Source: Ignelater luminosus
Lineage: Eukaryota > Arthropoda > Insecta > Coleoptera > Elateridae
Reading direction: 5' to 3'
Assembly: GCA_011009095.1 (NCBI GenBank)
Contig: VTPC01090590.1
Location: 311,830 to 375,829, forward strand
DNA: 64,000 nucleotides
Part shown: positions 42,435 through 54,360 of the stretch, piece after piece
How positions within the stretch are numbered: the stretch's first letter is position 1
Layout: each line of letters starts with the position of its first letter
Translations under genes and position numbers: made by a program
Notes under the pieces: model-generated
What the model saw: only the letters and a program-made list of their open reading frames with translations
Databases searched by the model: none
What the model was told of the DNA's origin: nothing

Positions 42435-44095
42435 TACGAGCCCTAACAACTAAATATTGGGACAAGCAGTTTAAAGATGTTTATGTTACTACATTACAGG
42501 ATTACTGCGATTAATAAAGTTTACATAACAGAAGTATGAAAGTTTTATTGCTGTGTAACGAATCACAAGTAATGAAAATAAATTATTTATTTCATGAACT
42601 GATGTGATTAGCTAGACAATAAAAGACTCTTAAAATCACTGACAACTATATATTTGGACAAATCAACTTTTTAGATCTTAATAAGATGTTACATTGCTCT
42701 TTACCTTAATAACAGCTCGAATTCTTGCTGGTATGGTTTCTGCCAAAGTTTTACAAAACTCAAGTGTAAAACTACTCCATATTTCTTCCAGTCTTGCTTT
42801 AATCTTGCAATTGTTCTTTGAATATTGTTTCTTAATTGTTGTTTCATCTTATGCCAGAATGTTTCAATGATATTCGGATCGGGACTGTTAACAGGTTAAG
42901 ACAAAACTGTAATACCTTTATCAGAAAACCACTATTTTGTTGATTTGACTGTGTGACAAGCAGCCCCATCTTGTTGGAAAATAAAATTTGCATCAGGATG
43001 CTGTCTCTCGATGCTTGGAAGAATACTATTTGTTAATATTCTTTGATATTTTTCAGCAATAACAGTACCATCAATAAACTCAAACTTTCCCACATACAGT
43101 CCCAGGTCATTACCCCCTTTGGAAATTCCATGGTGCGTTTGATACAATCTTTATAAAAAGCTTCATTCTTTGCCCAAATAATTCGTTTTCGAAAATCCTC
43201 CACACAAACGTCAAATTTAGATTCATCACTAAAAATAATTTTTGGCCAGTCTTCTACAATTCATGATAATTTAGATTTTGTCCAATCCGGTCTATTTCTT
43301 TTTGTTTTTGGCTTAAAGCGGCTTTTCTTTAGCCTATGTGATAATAGAAAAGCACGGTTATTCTGAAAACATACAGAAAACTTACATCAAATCTTATAAA
43401 ATTTCAATCTGGATTTACGAATCCATTTTCTACAACACTCTCGTGATACTTTTAATCCAGATTATCTATTCCACTGTGCAATAATATCCCATAACGCATT
43501 CCGTCAACCTTTCTTACACAGTTTAACAAGAAGCCTCTGGTGTCATGGTGCAACCAGCCTAGGGTGACCTGAACTTCTACCTTTAACGCCAATATTTTCA
43601 GTTTCCCGATAGTGTTTTATAATATTAAACACAATTGATTTGGAAACATTTAGATTTTCGGCGATTTCACGAATTGTTTTGCTATTACGATATTGTTTTA
43701 TAAATTATCTCTGTAAATTTTCGTTTGTTGCTGCACCACATGCCATTTTTATGGATAAATTGGACAAATAAGTTATAAAAGCAAATTACTAGAGAGGTTA
43801 GTGATAACTCAGTTCTTTTTTTTTTGAAAACCAACCTCATTTAAAAAAATTTAGAAACGTTTAGTTAGCTGTCCCAACAATTAGTTGTCAGTACCTTTTA
43901 TAGTTGAAACAAATGATTTTATCTGCGATGCATGCAATTTGCAGAATAATTACATTTGTCATCATTTAGAACTCTAAACAATTTGCACTTTTAAATAACC
44001 CAAAAAATCTGAGTGGAGATTTAATAAAATATCTTGTTTATACAACATTAAAAGAAAATACTGCTTGTCCCAATATTTAGTTGTTAGGGCTCATA
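42435..44095 (-). mobile_element. Tc1-family transposon, inactive
   Basis: A 1661-bp element. Its ends read TA(C/T)GAGCCCTAACAAC then AAATATTGGGACAAGCAGT in inverse orientation (left 42435-42471, right about 44060-44095), with TA at both outer edges. The transposase is on the minus strand, starting MACGAATNENLQR at 43743. An HTH region follows (TIREIAENLNVSKSIVFNII), then a first catalytic Asp in SDESKFDVCVEDF, a second in FQQDGAACHTVKSTK, and a final acidic residue in SPDPNIIETFW, the DDE layout of Tc1. At least five in-frame stops (for example after LQR and VKSTK) make it non-coding. Confidence 0.85.
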
Positions 44096-44519
44096 CTAAA
44101 ATAACACAAATTCTTTATTTCTATAGTTACATGAAGATAACTTTAAGTGAAAAATAAGTGATTGTAATTAACTTAGAGTTAAACTCAAATATTTTTTTGA
44201 TTTTAATCTTCAGCTTTATTTTAATTTTTAATTTTCATACATTTTCTTTCATTCTTGTAATTTATATTGCTTATATTGATGTGATAAAATAACTACAATT
44301 ATTTACAATAAATTGTATTCTGTAACACAAAACTGACTTCCATCATGGTTCGCAAGATAGCTAGAGATTTGTTTATTTTGAGTAGCTCATTATTAAAAAT
44401 GAAATAACTCCATGAATGAAAATGTTGAAAACAAGTTTTCAAGCATAGTTTAAATTTAAGCAAGTTCAGTGCAAAGGCCATAAAAATTAAAACAACATTA
44501 TCAATATATTCTGTTTAAG
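44096..44519. other. AT-rich spacer
   Basis: Nothing recognised. Confidence 0.4.
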
Positions 44520-45060
44520 GTCCGCAAACTTTATACTTGCTATTTTCCTTCCTCTCACTTCACTCCATTCTTCAGTAACGCTCGATCATATATTCTACAT
44601 ATATGTTAAAGAACTTGGGCAACAATGGGCATCCTTGTTTTATACTGCTCTTCCAATGTTGAACCAACCCGTTCTTTTATCTCTCAACCTGACGACCGCT
44701 TCCTGATTTAAATATAAACTTACTATGAACCTTCGTTCTCTCCAATCCACCCCTTTTTCTTTTTATATCTTCAGCTTTTCCCAGCACACACAGTCGAAAG
44801 CCTTTTGGAGATCAACAAAACAGATGCTCAATCTCTTGCATCTCTTGTGCCCATTCCTTTTCTAAGTCCATACTGCTCTTCTACTACATTCTCTTCCATC
44901 TTTCTAGTTAGCCTTTTATTTAGTACCTTCAGCAGTATCTCTGCTGCTCATGTGGTCAGACTTATCATGCAGTGTTCTTTGCATTTTTTTGTATCCTTCT
45001 TGGGTAGGGGAATCATTTCCGACTGTAGAAAATCTTTTGGCCAGATGCGAGAGCAAACAT
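44520..45060 (-). mobile_element. LINE reverse-transcriptase fragment
   Basis: Minus-strand pieces in RT order: DWPKDFLQSEMIPLPKK (fingers), a segment ending RKGMGTRDA, CFVDLQKAFDCVCWEKL (palm 'lDlekAFD'), VRLRDKRTGWFNIGRAV followed by a broken 'KQGCPL', and NIYVEYMIE-like sequence. Several frameshifts. It is a different family from the LINEs at 5600-11900. Confidence 0.6.
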
Positions 45061-45209
45061 GATTGTATGCAAAATATTAGATATTTATGGTGAATAAAAA
45101 AAATGTAAGATTCCTATAATTATTAGTTACTTCACATTATTTTGTACTTTATCTTTTTCCTACTGGGTAGCAGCAGTGAACATTAGTTATTATAGGTAAG
45201 TCTTTTCAG

Positions 45210-45550
45210 CAAAGTTTGCGATGTCTTCCAGAAATAGTAAACCGCGTTTAGCTTTTATAATATTGTTATTTTTTTGTAGTTTGTTCTATAATACGGTACC
45301 ATCTTTCGACATATTTTAAAATAATCCTGTCTTTATTTCATAAAAATGTAATTTTGACAAATATCTACATTTCCACAAAATACAAAAGGGGTTGCTTGAA
45401 GATACTGTTAGAAAATGGTACATACACCTTTTAAATAATAAATTATATAAATAAATAAAATCGTAGAAACAAAAGAGATTAGAAAAGGGCTTTTTAAAAA
45501 TTTGTATTTTCCACTTGCATTCGTTATATTAGGCTCTTGCAATAAATTTA
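45210..45550 (+). repeat. Dispersed repeat copy C1
   Basis: The sequence from ATGTCTTCCAGAAATA through TTTGTAGTTTGTTCTATA to AATTATATAAATAAATAAAA matches 55160-55440 in reverse orientation, with small gaps. It is a non-coding interspersed repeat. Confidence 0.6.
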
Positions 45551-46079
45551 AAAATAGGCAAATATATAAAACGATATTAGAAAAAGTCTTGTTTAAAATC
45601 TAAACAAAGTGATATTGCTTTATTTCATCTTAATAAGAAACAAAATGACAAAATTTGTTACCAATTTGCCATATTTTTTAATGTATGTATACAGCCCGAT
45701 GCATACAAATTTTCTTAAACTAAACCAAAATCTGAAATCTGTCATTAGGATCACATAAACGAAAGAAAGTTTCAAAACATTCTTGCATTTTCAATGGCCT
45801 GACATCTATTAGAGAAAACAGTGTCTTACCATTTCCTGTAAAAACCTGCACATTGGTATGCAGATTTCAGGAACGAACAATTGACTTTCTCTTAATAGAT
45901 GGCAATACAAAACTAGCTATCAAACAAACCCACAAGCTAGGAAATGTTTCCTCGTTTCTATAATAGAAAATAGATGTCACGGCGAGCAAGGATCTTGTGC
46001 CGGTAAACTTTTGTTGACCATAACCTTAAAAAATACAAACAATATTTATTTTATTTAATTTACAATATTACGTTTCAGA
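45551..46079. other. Spacer before the P-like element
   Basis: AT-rich. It contains a partial inverted repeat: CATCTATTAGAGAAAACAG near 45807 and TCTCTTAATAGATGG near 45890. It may include the 5' end of the P-like element, but its terminus was not found. Confidence 0.35.
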
Positions 46080-49000
46080 GTGTTTGTGTCGTGAAGGGGT
46101 GCTGTGCAAATAATAAAACATTTTTTTTTTAAATTTCCCAACAATAAACGAAAATAAGGAACAAAAGTTTTGTTACTTCCGATTAACCATGATAATGCTA
46201 TAATATATAGTTTAGATGTGAGGAATGGGCACGTTTTGCAGGATCTTTGATGTTTATAAAGATAATCTAGATGTGTTAATCCAAAGTAGTTACTACTCCT
46301 TACAAATTTTATGCTTGTTTAATAGATCCAAACGTGCATTTACCACTGTTGCCCACCACAGAATCTCTTGGTCTTGCCATAGTGCCTAGTATGTCTCCAT
46401 CACCATCTCGGACTATTCAAACTGCAAAGTTGTTGAGTGAGAGGATATCCAGAAAAAACGCATTGCGGCTCAGAATTTGTTTGTTACAAAAACAAATTCT
46501 GTCATTGAGGAAACAGTCTAATTCTGCATTAAGTGTATTGACTATAATGATAAGAAGTCTTTATAATAACTGGAATCAACCACTTGCATATTACTTCGCA
46601 CATAACACATGCACCTCAGATTAGCTGCAAAATACTTGAATTGATATTTATTACAAATTGCAACAACATATTATCAAAGTTAGATACCTAAGTTGCAGCA
46701 GATGCGGGACCAAGCAATATAAATTTGAGTATTATGCTGGTTATATCCCCAGAAAACCCTTACTTTGTGATGGACAGTAATAAAATTTATTTCTTTTTTA
46801 ATCCACCACATTTGATTAAAGCTGCTGGAAATAATCTTTATTCTTATAATTTTGAATTTAATGAAGAACTAGCCTCATGACAATTTATAGAAAAGATATA
46901 TAATATCGATAAAAATGATTATCAAGTTGAATTTTTAAATACTCTGATTTAGATTATTTAGAAAATGTCAAAATCACTGATAGAAATAGTAAAAACATTA
47001 CACAAAAAGTGAAATTTATCAAGGGTTTGCAAATTAGCCCAGTCACTTTATACAAAAAAAAGGCCAAACCTCTAAAAAAATCCGACTGAAGATTTTTCTT
47101 CGGGATTCTATTTATTTCGGCGTCAAGAACAATTTCCCAAAAGTCCATAAAGCCAACTGGACGGCTACAAAAGTTACAGAAGGTCAAAGGTCACGAAAAT
47201 CAGTCTTTCTCAAATATCTCGTAAACTATTGGTCTTAAGTTAATTTTGGTCATTATGAAATTTGTTCATAAGCTAAATCTACACATAAAAGGTCCTATAC
47301 AAAATTTACGCAGAACCAATAGTTTTTGAGATATAGAGCTGAGAAGTTTCGGAGCAAAGCGCATACTCCACTATACTATACGTATAGTGGTGTATACAGA
47401 TAATAAGACCTATTTATACATAGAAACATTGTTCATGCATATATACCTGCATAATTTTTGTCTGAATTGTCCTTGGGAAGGACTGTTCTTCATAATAACA
47501 ATGGTAAGGGCCTTTAGTAGCAGCTTTCTAACATTCCAATGTAGGCTCATGGGTCACTCTATAACTGAAAATATTGGATGACGGAGCTTGTATGTTTTAA
47601 ATTCAGCTTAACGCTACATTTTGTAGAGTTCGAACGTTTTATTCATCTCGAAATATTTTGTAATTTCAACATTGAATCATACGAATCGTATGAGTGAATC
47701 GCCATCAACGTCTCAGTGCTCTCCTTCGAGATGAATAAAATGTCCGAACTCCACAAAAATTTAAAACGTACAAGTTCCGTCATCCAATATTTTCAGTTAT
47801 AGAGTGACCCATGAGCCTACATTGGAATGTTAGACAGCTGCTACTCAAGGCTCTTACCATTATTATTATGAAGAAGGGTCCTTTCCAAGAACAATTCAGA
47901 CAGAGATTATGCAGATATATATGCATGAACGATGTTTCTATGTATAAATAGGTCTTATTATCTGTATACACCACTATACGTATAGTATAGTGAAGTATGC
48001 ACTTTGCTCCGAAATTTCTCAGCCCTATATCTCAAAAACTATTGGTTCTACGTGAATTTTGAATAGGACCTTTTTTGCGTAGATTTAGCTCATGAACAAA
48101 TTTCATAACGACTAAAATTAACATTAAACCAATTGTGTACGAGATATTTGAAAAAAACTGATTTTCGTGACCTTTGACCTTCTGTAACTTCTGTAGCCGT
48201 CCAGTTGGTTTTATGGACTTTTGAGGGATTGCTTTTGACTGAAATAAAGAGAATCCCGAAGGAAAATCTTCAGTCGGATTTTTTAGAGGTGAATGTATAA
48301 AGTGACTGCGCTAAATATTAGTATTAGAAGTTTAATGGGTGTTTGGACAGAACTATCACGTTCTGGGTTCCAGTTTTTATTAACCAGACGTATCAACCAA
48401 GATGCATTAGAAAATTATTTTGGTACAACAAGCTGGCAAAGTGGTTGTTGGATCATGTTATAATTTAATATCGGTTTTATTCATTTAATACGCACATACA
48501 CACTAGAAAAGTAACATAACATAACTATTTATGACATTTACTACTTGATTACGTCATGCATGCACATTAACTAAAACAAACAAAACTATAATTTAATACA
48601 TGGTGTATCAAAACAAAACATACATGAACAATACAAATAGAATAACATTTTTTTGTTCTTATTCTCTAACAGATCAATCCTACTCCAATACAATTTAGGA
48701 GATCTTTTAAAAAGTTATTTTCACTTAAATTGTTGAATTCAGGCAGTGAAAACTGCAACGATGATTTTGATAAGATTTTAATACTGAAGATTTTTCAAAG
48801 ACAGACCCTAGCAATTTGCATTTGCGATATGTGTACTCCATATACAACAAGTTACTGTAGTTTGGATGATACCACAATCTTTTGTCATTTGAAAGCTTAC
48901 AAGACCTCATCACAGTCTCTATTTGGTAGTTTGAATATACTCAATGAGCATTTTGTCTCATATATGTTATATATCATCTTTAGAAAAAATCTTTCAGGAT

Positions 49001-49205
49001 AATTTTTAGAAAGTAATACTACAAAAAGGCATTGTTTGCAATTTGCCACAATTATTTCAAACTATTGGCTTAAATCACCCTTGTCCAAATTTTCCTTGTG
49101 AATATCTCCTTAGATTGTATACACGGATGGAGATTTATTACACGTTAAAGTTTATAAATAAGAGTTTCAAATCTGTTACATCTACTGGTGATAAAACATA
49201 GAAAG
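46080..49205 (+). mobile_element. P-superfamily (THAP-domain) transposase, decayed and interrupted
   Basis: Plus-strand fragments in P-transposase order: THAP-like start VCVVKGCCANNKTF (about 46078); a basic/coil segment LPLLPTTESLGLAIV through RICLLQKQILSLRKQ (46334-46624); the GTP/catalytic core ISPENPYFVM and FFNPPHLIKAAGNNLYSYNF (46745-46860), close to the P motif 'FDPPHLLK..RNNL'; FLLTRRINQDALENYFG (about 48390-48435), matching 'TRRLNQDALENLF'; NPTPIQFRRSFKKL (about 48680) through 49002; and a C-terminus HPCPNFPCEYLLRL, TRMEIYYTLKFINKSF (about 49075-49170). Stops and frameshifts are present. A 1.28-kb palindrome splits the core, with further coding sequence missing around it. Ends not identified. 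Confidence 0.75.
47036..48312. mobile_element. 1.28-kb fold-back (giant palindrome) element
   Basis: The left arm 47036-47652 and right arm 47725-48312 are near-perfect inverse copies with a spacer of only 72 bases. The outer ends read AGCCCAGTCACTTTATAC and, reversed, AGCGCAGTCACTTTATAC. The arms contain a further palindrome around CTATACGTATAG. Each arm carries the same 64-codon open frame (47387-47581 and 47780-47974), a mirror artefact. There is no transposase. It lies inside P-transposase coding sequence. The target duplication is unclear (AAATT on the left, AAATA on the right). Confidence 0.85.
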
Positions 49206-49644
49206 ATTATTATTTGGAAACATGCATAAAAGTTATAAATTGATTTAATGCGATTTAATTTATTATGTACATGGGGTAGGTAGTTTAGGTTAAATTATAC
49301 TTGATTTAGTTCCAACAGCTTTAACAAAGTAGTTGTAATTTATTTCCTTAACCGTGTACAAATTTATGTATAAATAAATCGCAGGCAGTCATATGTAAGT
49401 CAAGTATAAATTAATAAATAACAAATGAATTGTTAAACGAGATATGAACCACACAATTTAATAGACAAAATATATAAAAAATTTTGTAATCAATAAATAA
49501 CTCAATCAAAAGGAAGATTCAAAAAATTGTCAATATAGTACATCTTCGGTTGGAATTTTGTATAATTCCAGACTTAAAAGTATTTACGTCTGCTAAAATC
49601 TAATTTATACAAATTTCAAATTGCTCTTTCGACTAGTAGCTAGA
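49206..49644. other. Spacer, 3' flank of the smoothelin-like gene
   Basis: AT-rich, no feature seen. The 3' UTR of the minus-strand CH-domain gene is expected here. Confidence 0.4.
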
Positions 49645-50387
49645 TCAGTCTTCATTTTTAAAACGTGCATAGATTGTTTGTACATAAGTAAATACACATT
49701 TCCAATCAGGTTTGCATGTTGCTACCATATCATCTACATCCAAAAGAGGTACAATATCAGCCTTCTCCCTGTAAAAAATTAAATCTTAGCTTTATTCTAT
49801 GATGTATGAGAGATAACAATACTTACTTGGCTACACGAAAAGCAAGAGTAAAATTGTGTCGACGTTCTTTGGGTGCAAGTGCATGGTAATCAAAAGCGCC
49901 TGGTAGGAACTGACAAATCAGAGCACAAAATATCAGTCCATCTGCCCATCTACTTGAAAAGTTATCTAGTTGTATGTTCTAAAAAGGGAAGAAAAAACAT
50001 ACAATTATCTTATATTCCAATACTAATAACTAAAACAGTGCCTTGAAATAAATAAAACACTAGACACCAAATATTTTGCTAAATGAAAAAATTAAAATGA
50101 AGCATCATGATAAACCAGCAGAGAAGCAACAGACCAAAACCAAAAAATAAAACACTAACCAACACATTTAAAAATATTACAGCCAACATCATATGGCACA
50201 ACTACCTCATATTCCTTAGTCTTCATCTGGCATCATTGCAAGAACCGTTCCTTGACTGTACTGGCTTGTCAATTAAGTTCAGGATCAGTAAACTTAAGTA
50301 GGGGCCGAGAACCCGTGGGAGTTCTAAGAGTTCTGCCGACCGGAAGACCACAAGCATTACTAACATAATATTCAAACCGAAATGTCA

Positions 50388-50555
50388 TTTCAGAGAAAGT
50401 AAGGTTAGATAATTATTAAATATGTAGAAATTCCTGTCAAAGCGAAAAGCAATGTATCCTAATAATTTCTTAGTTTTTTTTGTTTTCCATAGCTATCCTT
50501 TTTAAAAATTGAAAACGATGTGCAGAGTGTGTTGCCTACCTACCTGTAGCCTCTT
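50388..50555 (-). repeat. Dispersed repeat copy B2
   Basis: Reverse-orientation match to 34722-34890, sharing the TAAGGTTAGATAATTATTAAATATG, GTTTTCCATAGCTAT and GTGTGTTGCCTACCTACCT segments in part. It lies in an intron of the smoothelin-like gene. Confidence 0.6.
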
Positions 50556-51607
50556 AAATTGGGCAACTTGCAAAAGCATTTTTAAATTATAAAAATTGTA
50601 AAAATCCTTATAAATATTTTGTGCTATCTATTATCAAATTAAAAAACCACTTTTATAAGGAAGTTAAAATTCATGATATTTTGGCAAGACAAAAAACCAG
50701 TTGATCATCATCATGATGGAAATCGATGTGTAAAAACTACTCCATAACTGCTTATGAGAAACTTTTCTTTTTAACTTTGTTGAGGTTAGATTTTCTAAAA
50801 TTCAGTGAAAGATGAAGTCTGACCATGAGCCACAATAGATAAGGGTGTGGTGGAGGGCTAAGCTCAACAGTGAGTCACTATAAACATAGCTTGAGGGAGA
50901 ACAGCCTGATTGTGGCTTAATATGGCATAATATAAGTCTGTGAACTGCTGAAAGCAAAACCCAAATAGGAACTACCAAAGGTTGCAGGATCACACAACAT
51001 AGGTTGTTAATTCTTAAGTGTTGCCACACCAATGTCATACTCTTCTAGTTTTATTTTTTATTTTGAAATTGATCTTATTAATAGTGTCATTTTTAAGTTT
51101 TAACGTTGCATTAGTGTTGTTCAGTTTTTCTCCTAACTTATCTAAATCGAGAAATTTTTTATATTAATCCTAAAAAATTATCTTTCTTTTGCTTTTTGTA
51201 TTTTACAAATAATTCATAGTAAGCTCACAACACAACACAGTCCAGGTACGATAACCTCAGTGAAATTATTTTGTAAAAGTTTCTTTAACTTAAAAGAATA
51301 AAATTAGCTGTGTTAGTAGTTTATTATATTAAATCGGCTTTTAGCATTTAGCTTCATTTATGTTCTTGAACTTGAATGTCAAACATTGTAAGCATATGCT
51401 TAGATTCTGCTTAGTTAAGTACTGCTTCCACATTAATATTTCATTAATGATAAAAAGGCAAGAATTTTAAAGGTTAGTCACCACTTTGATGAAACTATAA
51501 ACTAGCAAATCGCTTCTTTGGTTTTTATTTCTCAATAACAAAACATATTTCGACTAACAAGCAATGGAAAATCTATCTATAGATAAATTGAAATCAATGT
51601 TGCTTAC
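50556..51607. other. Intron of the smoothelin-like gene
   Basis: AT-rich intronic sequence. A 78-codon open frame at 50802-51038 (minus) is not part of the CH gene and is not recognised. Confidence 0.4.
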
Positions 51608-51819
51608 CCTGGGGGAGTATTAAGACTGCTTTGCTTGTCAAGTTGTTGAAATTTAGCAATGGCGACATTGGTTTTTTTGATACTTGCTGTTGACTTGTTA
51701 CTCTAGTAGTAGTTACTACAATTTAAGAAATTTTAGAAACTATCCTAAATTATAATTATTAAATAACTTACCTTGAGTAGTAGTTACAGGACCTTCAGTA
51801 ACAGTTCTTGTATTGGATT

Positions 51820-53329
51820 CTGAAAAGAAAATTTATTATACTTATATAACAATCAAGTTGAGCTTTTTTTGTATTAAAAGAAAAATTTGTTAACACAAGT
51901 ATAAAAAATGTATCTAAGATAAATCTTATTATTATTATTTTGATATGCATTTGGGGTGTTCCATTAAAAAAGGGGGGGATCGAGTAAGTTATACATGGAA
52001 TATTAGAAAAAAATGGGTACATACAAAGCAAAGTGCATAAAGTTTGCAAAAGTATCTTTATAATAATTGTGTGATTTTAAAATAATCGAAATATTAACGC
52101 AATTAAATAAACTTTTGTATATTGATATATAAAACGAAAATTAGTTGGTTCATGGTAATGAAGGCTAAGAACTCCATATTAGATATTACTATGAGTAGAG
52201 TGACAATATGGATTATTTAAGAGATTTCTGGAAAATATGCAACAATAGTTGTTGGAACATCAAGAAAAATTATTTAAATTCAAAACTATGGGCAAAATGA
52301 AGAATATTCATTATTAGCACTGTACGGTGTTATTTGATAAATTGATGGCCAACTGTTCAAATTGAAGACATAATTTGGCTAGCAATTTAAATAATAATAC
52401 AAAAACAATATCAACTGATATCAGACTAATGATAATCATGAATTTTCTTTTATTATGATATTCTTGTTTAATTTTAATAATTTGGCCTTCATTAACCGTA
52501 ATATGCATATTTACCATTTATAAATAGATCAAGAAGTTTAATAATGCATTTATTAAAATGACATCTGCACTGATACTCCATGATTATGTATGATATACCA
52601 TTTATAACTTCCACAACACCTTTTATTTAATTGCGCATTATTTTCTAAATTCTAGACTCAAAATGTATAAAAATTTCATTCCAAGAAAATATTTTGAAAC
52701 ATTCAGAAATATTAAATATACATTCAGAAACATATAGTGAAATTTCATAAATTCCTAAAATGAAACTTTTACATATTTAAGGAAAAAATATCTCAATAAA
52801 TTGTTAAGCTAGATCTATGTTAAAAAATGATATACGATTCATACTATAAAAAGCCTACATCTATACAAAAGGAAGTTTGTGTGTAAACTAATAAAATTAC
52901 ACAAACCATTTAAAAACAAAAAAATGTTTTCGTTAAAAATAATAATTAATAACATTTTCGCGCACTTTGTTGTGTATTGGTGTAACAAACAAAATGAAGA
53001 CATACGGGTGTTCTATACAGTCGATTGGTGAGCAATACTAGATGTGCAAACTTATGCTTACAGAAGTACGTCCGTGTTTCATAAAATACAAATATCTACT
53101 CAGAAACTGTTGTCAAAACAGTAAAAAGTATATGGGTCTTGTAATTTGATCTTTTCAATTTAAGCACGTACTTACCTGATGCGTGTTACGTTTATTTATA
53201 TCTTGTGTTCTTTTTGAAAACAATATCTGATAAATTAGATTAGATTTTTGCGAAGTTGAAACTGGTTAAAAAATTTTTTATCCAAAAAAAAAACATTTAG
53301 TTTCAAACAGCTCTACTTCATTACAGATG
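51820..53329. other. Spacer or intron upstream of the smoothelin-like exons
   Basis: AT-rich. A short G-run (AAAAAAGGGGGGGAT) lies near 51970. No exon with family resemblance was found. Confidence 0.35.
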
Positions 53330-54360
53330 AAAGCAAGTGCTCAAAGTGGGTAAAAATTGTGCTTGTTATTTGTCCTGTTAGTTTTTAATCATAATTTTTA
53401 GTTTGCTTTTTCTAGTTACAATTTCTTCTCCCATAAACAGTCCTGAAGGTGTCCACCCAAGAGAGATTTCACTGTGTATGCAAACATCATACATTCTGCA
53501 ATATCACTCTGACACTCTACATTCTTCATCACACATTTTATTATATGAGATAGTATAAAAATTACTCCCTGTTGATGATTTCACATGAAATCTACCAAAT
53601 CCAACTTCGTCTACTGAACTGCCCGTTTGATCTGTTTTCTTATGAACCGTAATGATCATTTTGCCCTGGTAATTATTTGCATGAGGTCTTTTACAATATT
53701 AATCTTTAGACTCTCTATTGCCATGTTGGTATTTATTCCTGTATTTATTTCTGTAGCAATGTGCCCACATCATAATCCTTTCATTTGATTGAAAGTAATA
53801 CCTAAAAGTTCAAAACAGTAGTCTACCACTTCTTTTATAAACCATTTGTTATATTTCAGTATATAATTTAAAAAATCTCTTTCATTTTCTTCTTCCAAAA
53901 ATTTTAACATATTTTCCTTCCCATGAACACGTTTTCTATAAGAGTTTCTTTTGTATTTTTCTCATTTCATATAAAATTTTCAGTACACTTGCAACTTTTT
54001 TTATTTTAGCTTTTCCTTGAATATTTCAGTTTTTTATTACATGTCAGGTGCAAAGTAGTCTTCTTGGTACGTTTTCTTTTGTCATAACTTTAACCCATGC
54101 ATTATAATATTTTGGATCATCATCTGACATAAAAGTATTCTGGTGTAATATCTATGCCAATCTTTTCTTTCATTGCCTGTGAAAAAGATTTCTTGTACTA
54201 TTTGATCTTTTCTGTTACTTACCAAAAATGCAATTGGGAATCCTGCATTAGTATTTGTCTTTCACTAATATCGTTGTTAAGTTCCAATTGTATTTATTAG
54301 TTCCATGTGTTTCATCCATGCAAATTGTTCTTTAAGAATCACTTAACTTTTTCCATAATT
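53330..54360 (-). mobile_element. Decayed MULE-type transposase with SWIM-like zinc finger
   Basis: Minus strand: CMDETHGTNKYNWNLTTILV (about 54323-54265), the 'D.THGTN.Y.f.L.T.lV' MULE catalytic block. It is followed by DDPKYYNAWVKVMTKENVPR then LLCT (about 54130-54040), GLWCGHIATEINTGINTNMA then IESLK (about 53780-53710), and a cysteine-rich end, VGFGRFHVKSSTGSNFY then CDEECRVSE and VCIHSE (about 53610-53480), like the SWIM CxCx(n)CxH finger. Stops and frameshifts occur throughout. A probable non-autonomous relative sits next to it at 54649. Confidence 0.65.

Larger units (their letters stand above)
49645..51819 (-). pseudogene. Smoothelin-like calponin-homology protein, C-terminal part, with apparent disabling changes
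   Basis: Minus-strand exons: 51819-51772 (SNTRTVTEGPVTTTQ), 51715-51608 (ends NVAIAKFQQLDKQSSLNTPP), 50260-50207 (TVKERFLQ-stop-CQMKTKEYE), 49978-49827 (NIQLDNFSSRWADG, then FCALICQFLPGAFDY) and 49768-49645 (VDDMVATCKPDWKCVFTYVQ to TGA). The last three form the C-terminal CH domain of smoothelin and relatives, which bind actin or calmodulin. Two defects are visible. The invariant Trp of the LLxWC motif is TGA (50235-50233). The A7 run at 51672-51678 puts the upstream part of that exon one base out of frame with AKFQQLDKQ; eight As would fix it. Everything else is well conserved, so a recent pseudogene, a null allele or assembly errors are all possible. Upstream exons are not identified and may lie in 51820-57000. 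Confidence 0.6.

Noticed and set aside
47387-47974. Two near-identical 64-codon open frames on opposite strands
   Set aside because: They are the same sequence in the two arms of the palindrome, with no family resemblance.
50233-50235. TGA as a selenocysteine codon
   Set aside because: The family has Trp, not Cys, at this place and no SECIS-like reason to expect Sec; nonsense change or error is simpler.
50107-50301. 64-codon plus-strand frame
   Set aside because: It is the opposite-strand shadow of the smoothelin-like CH exon at 50207-50260.
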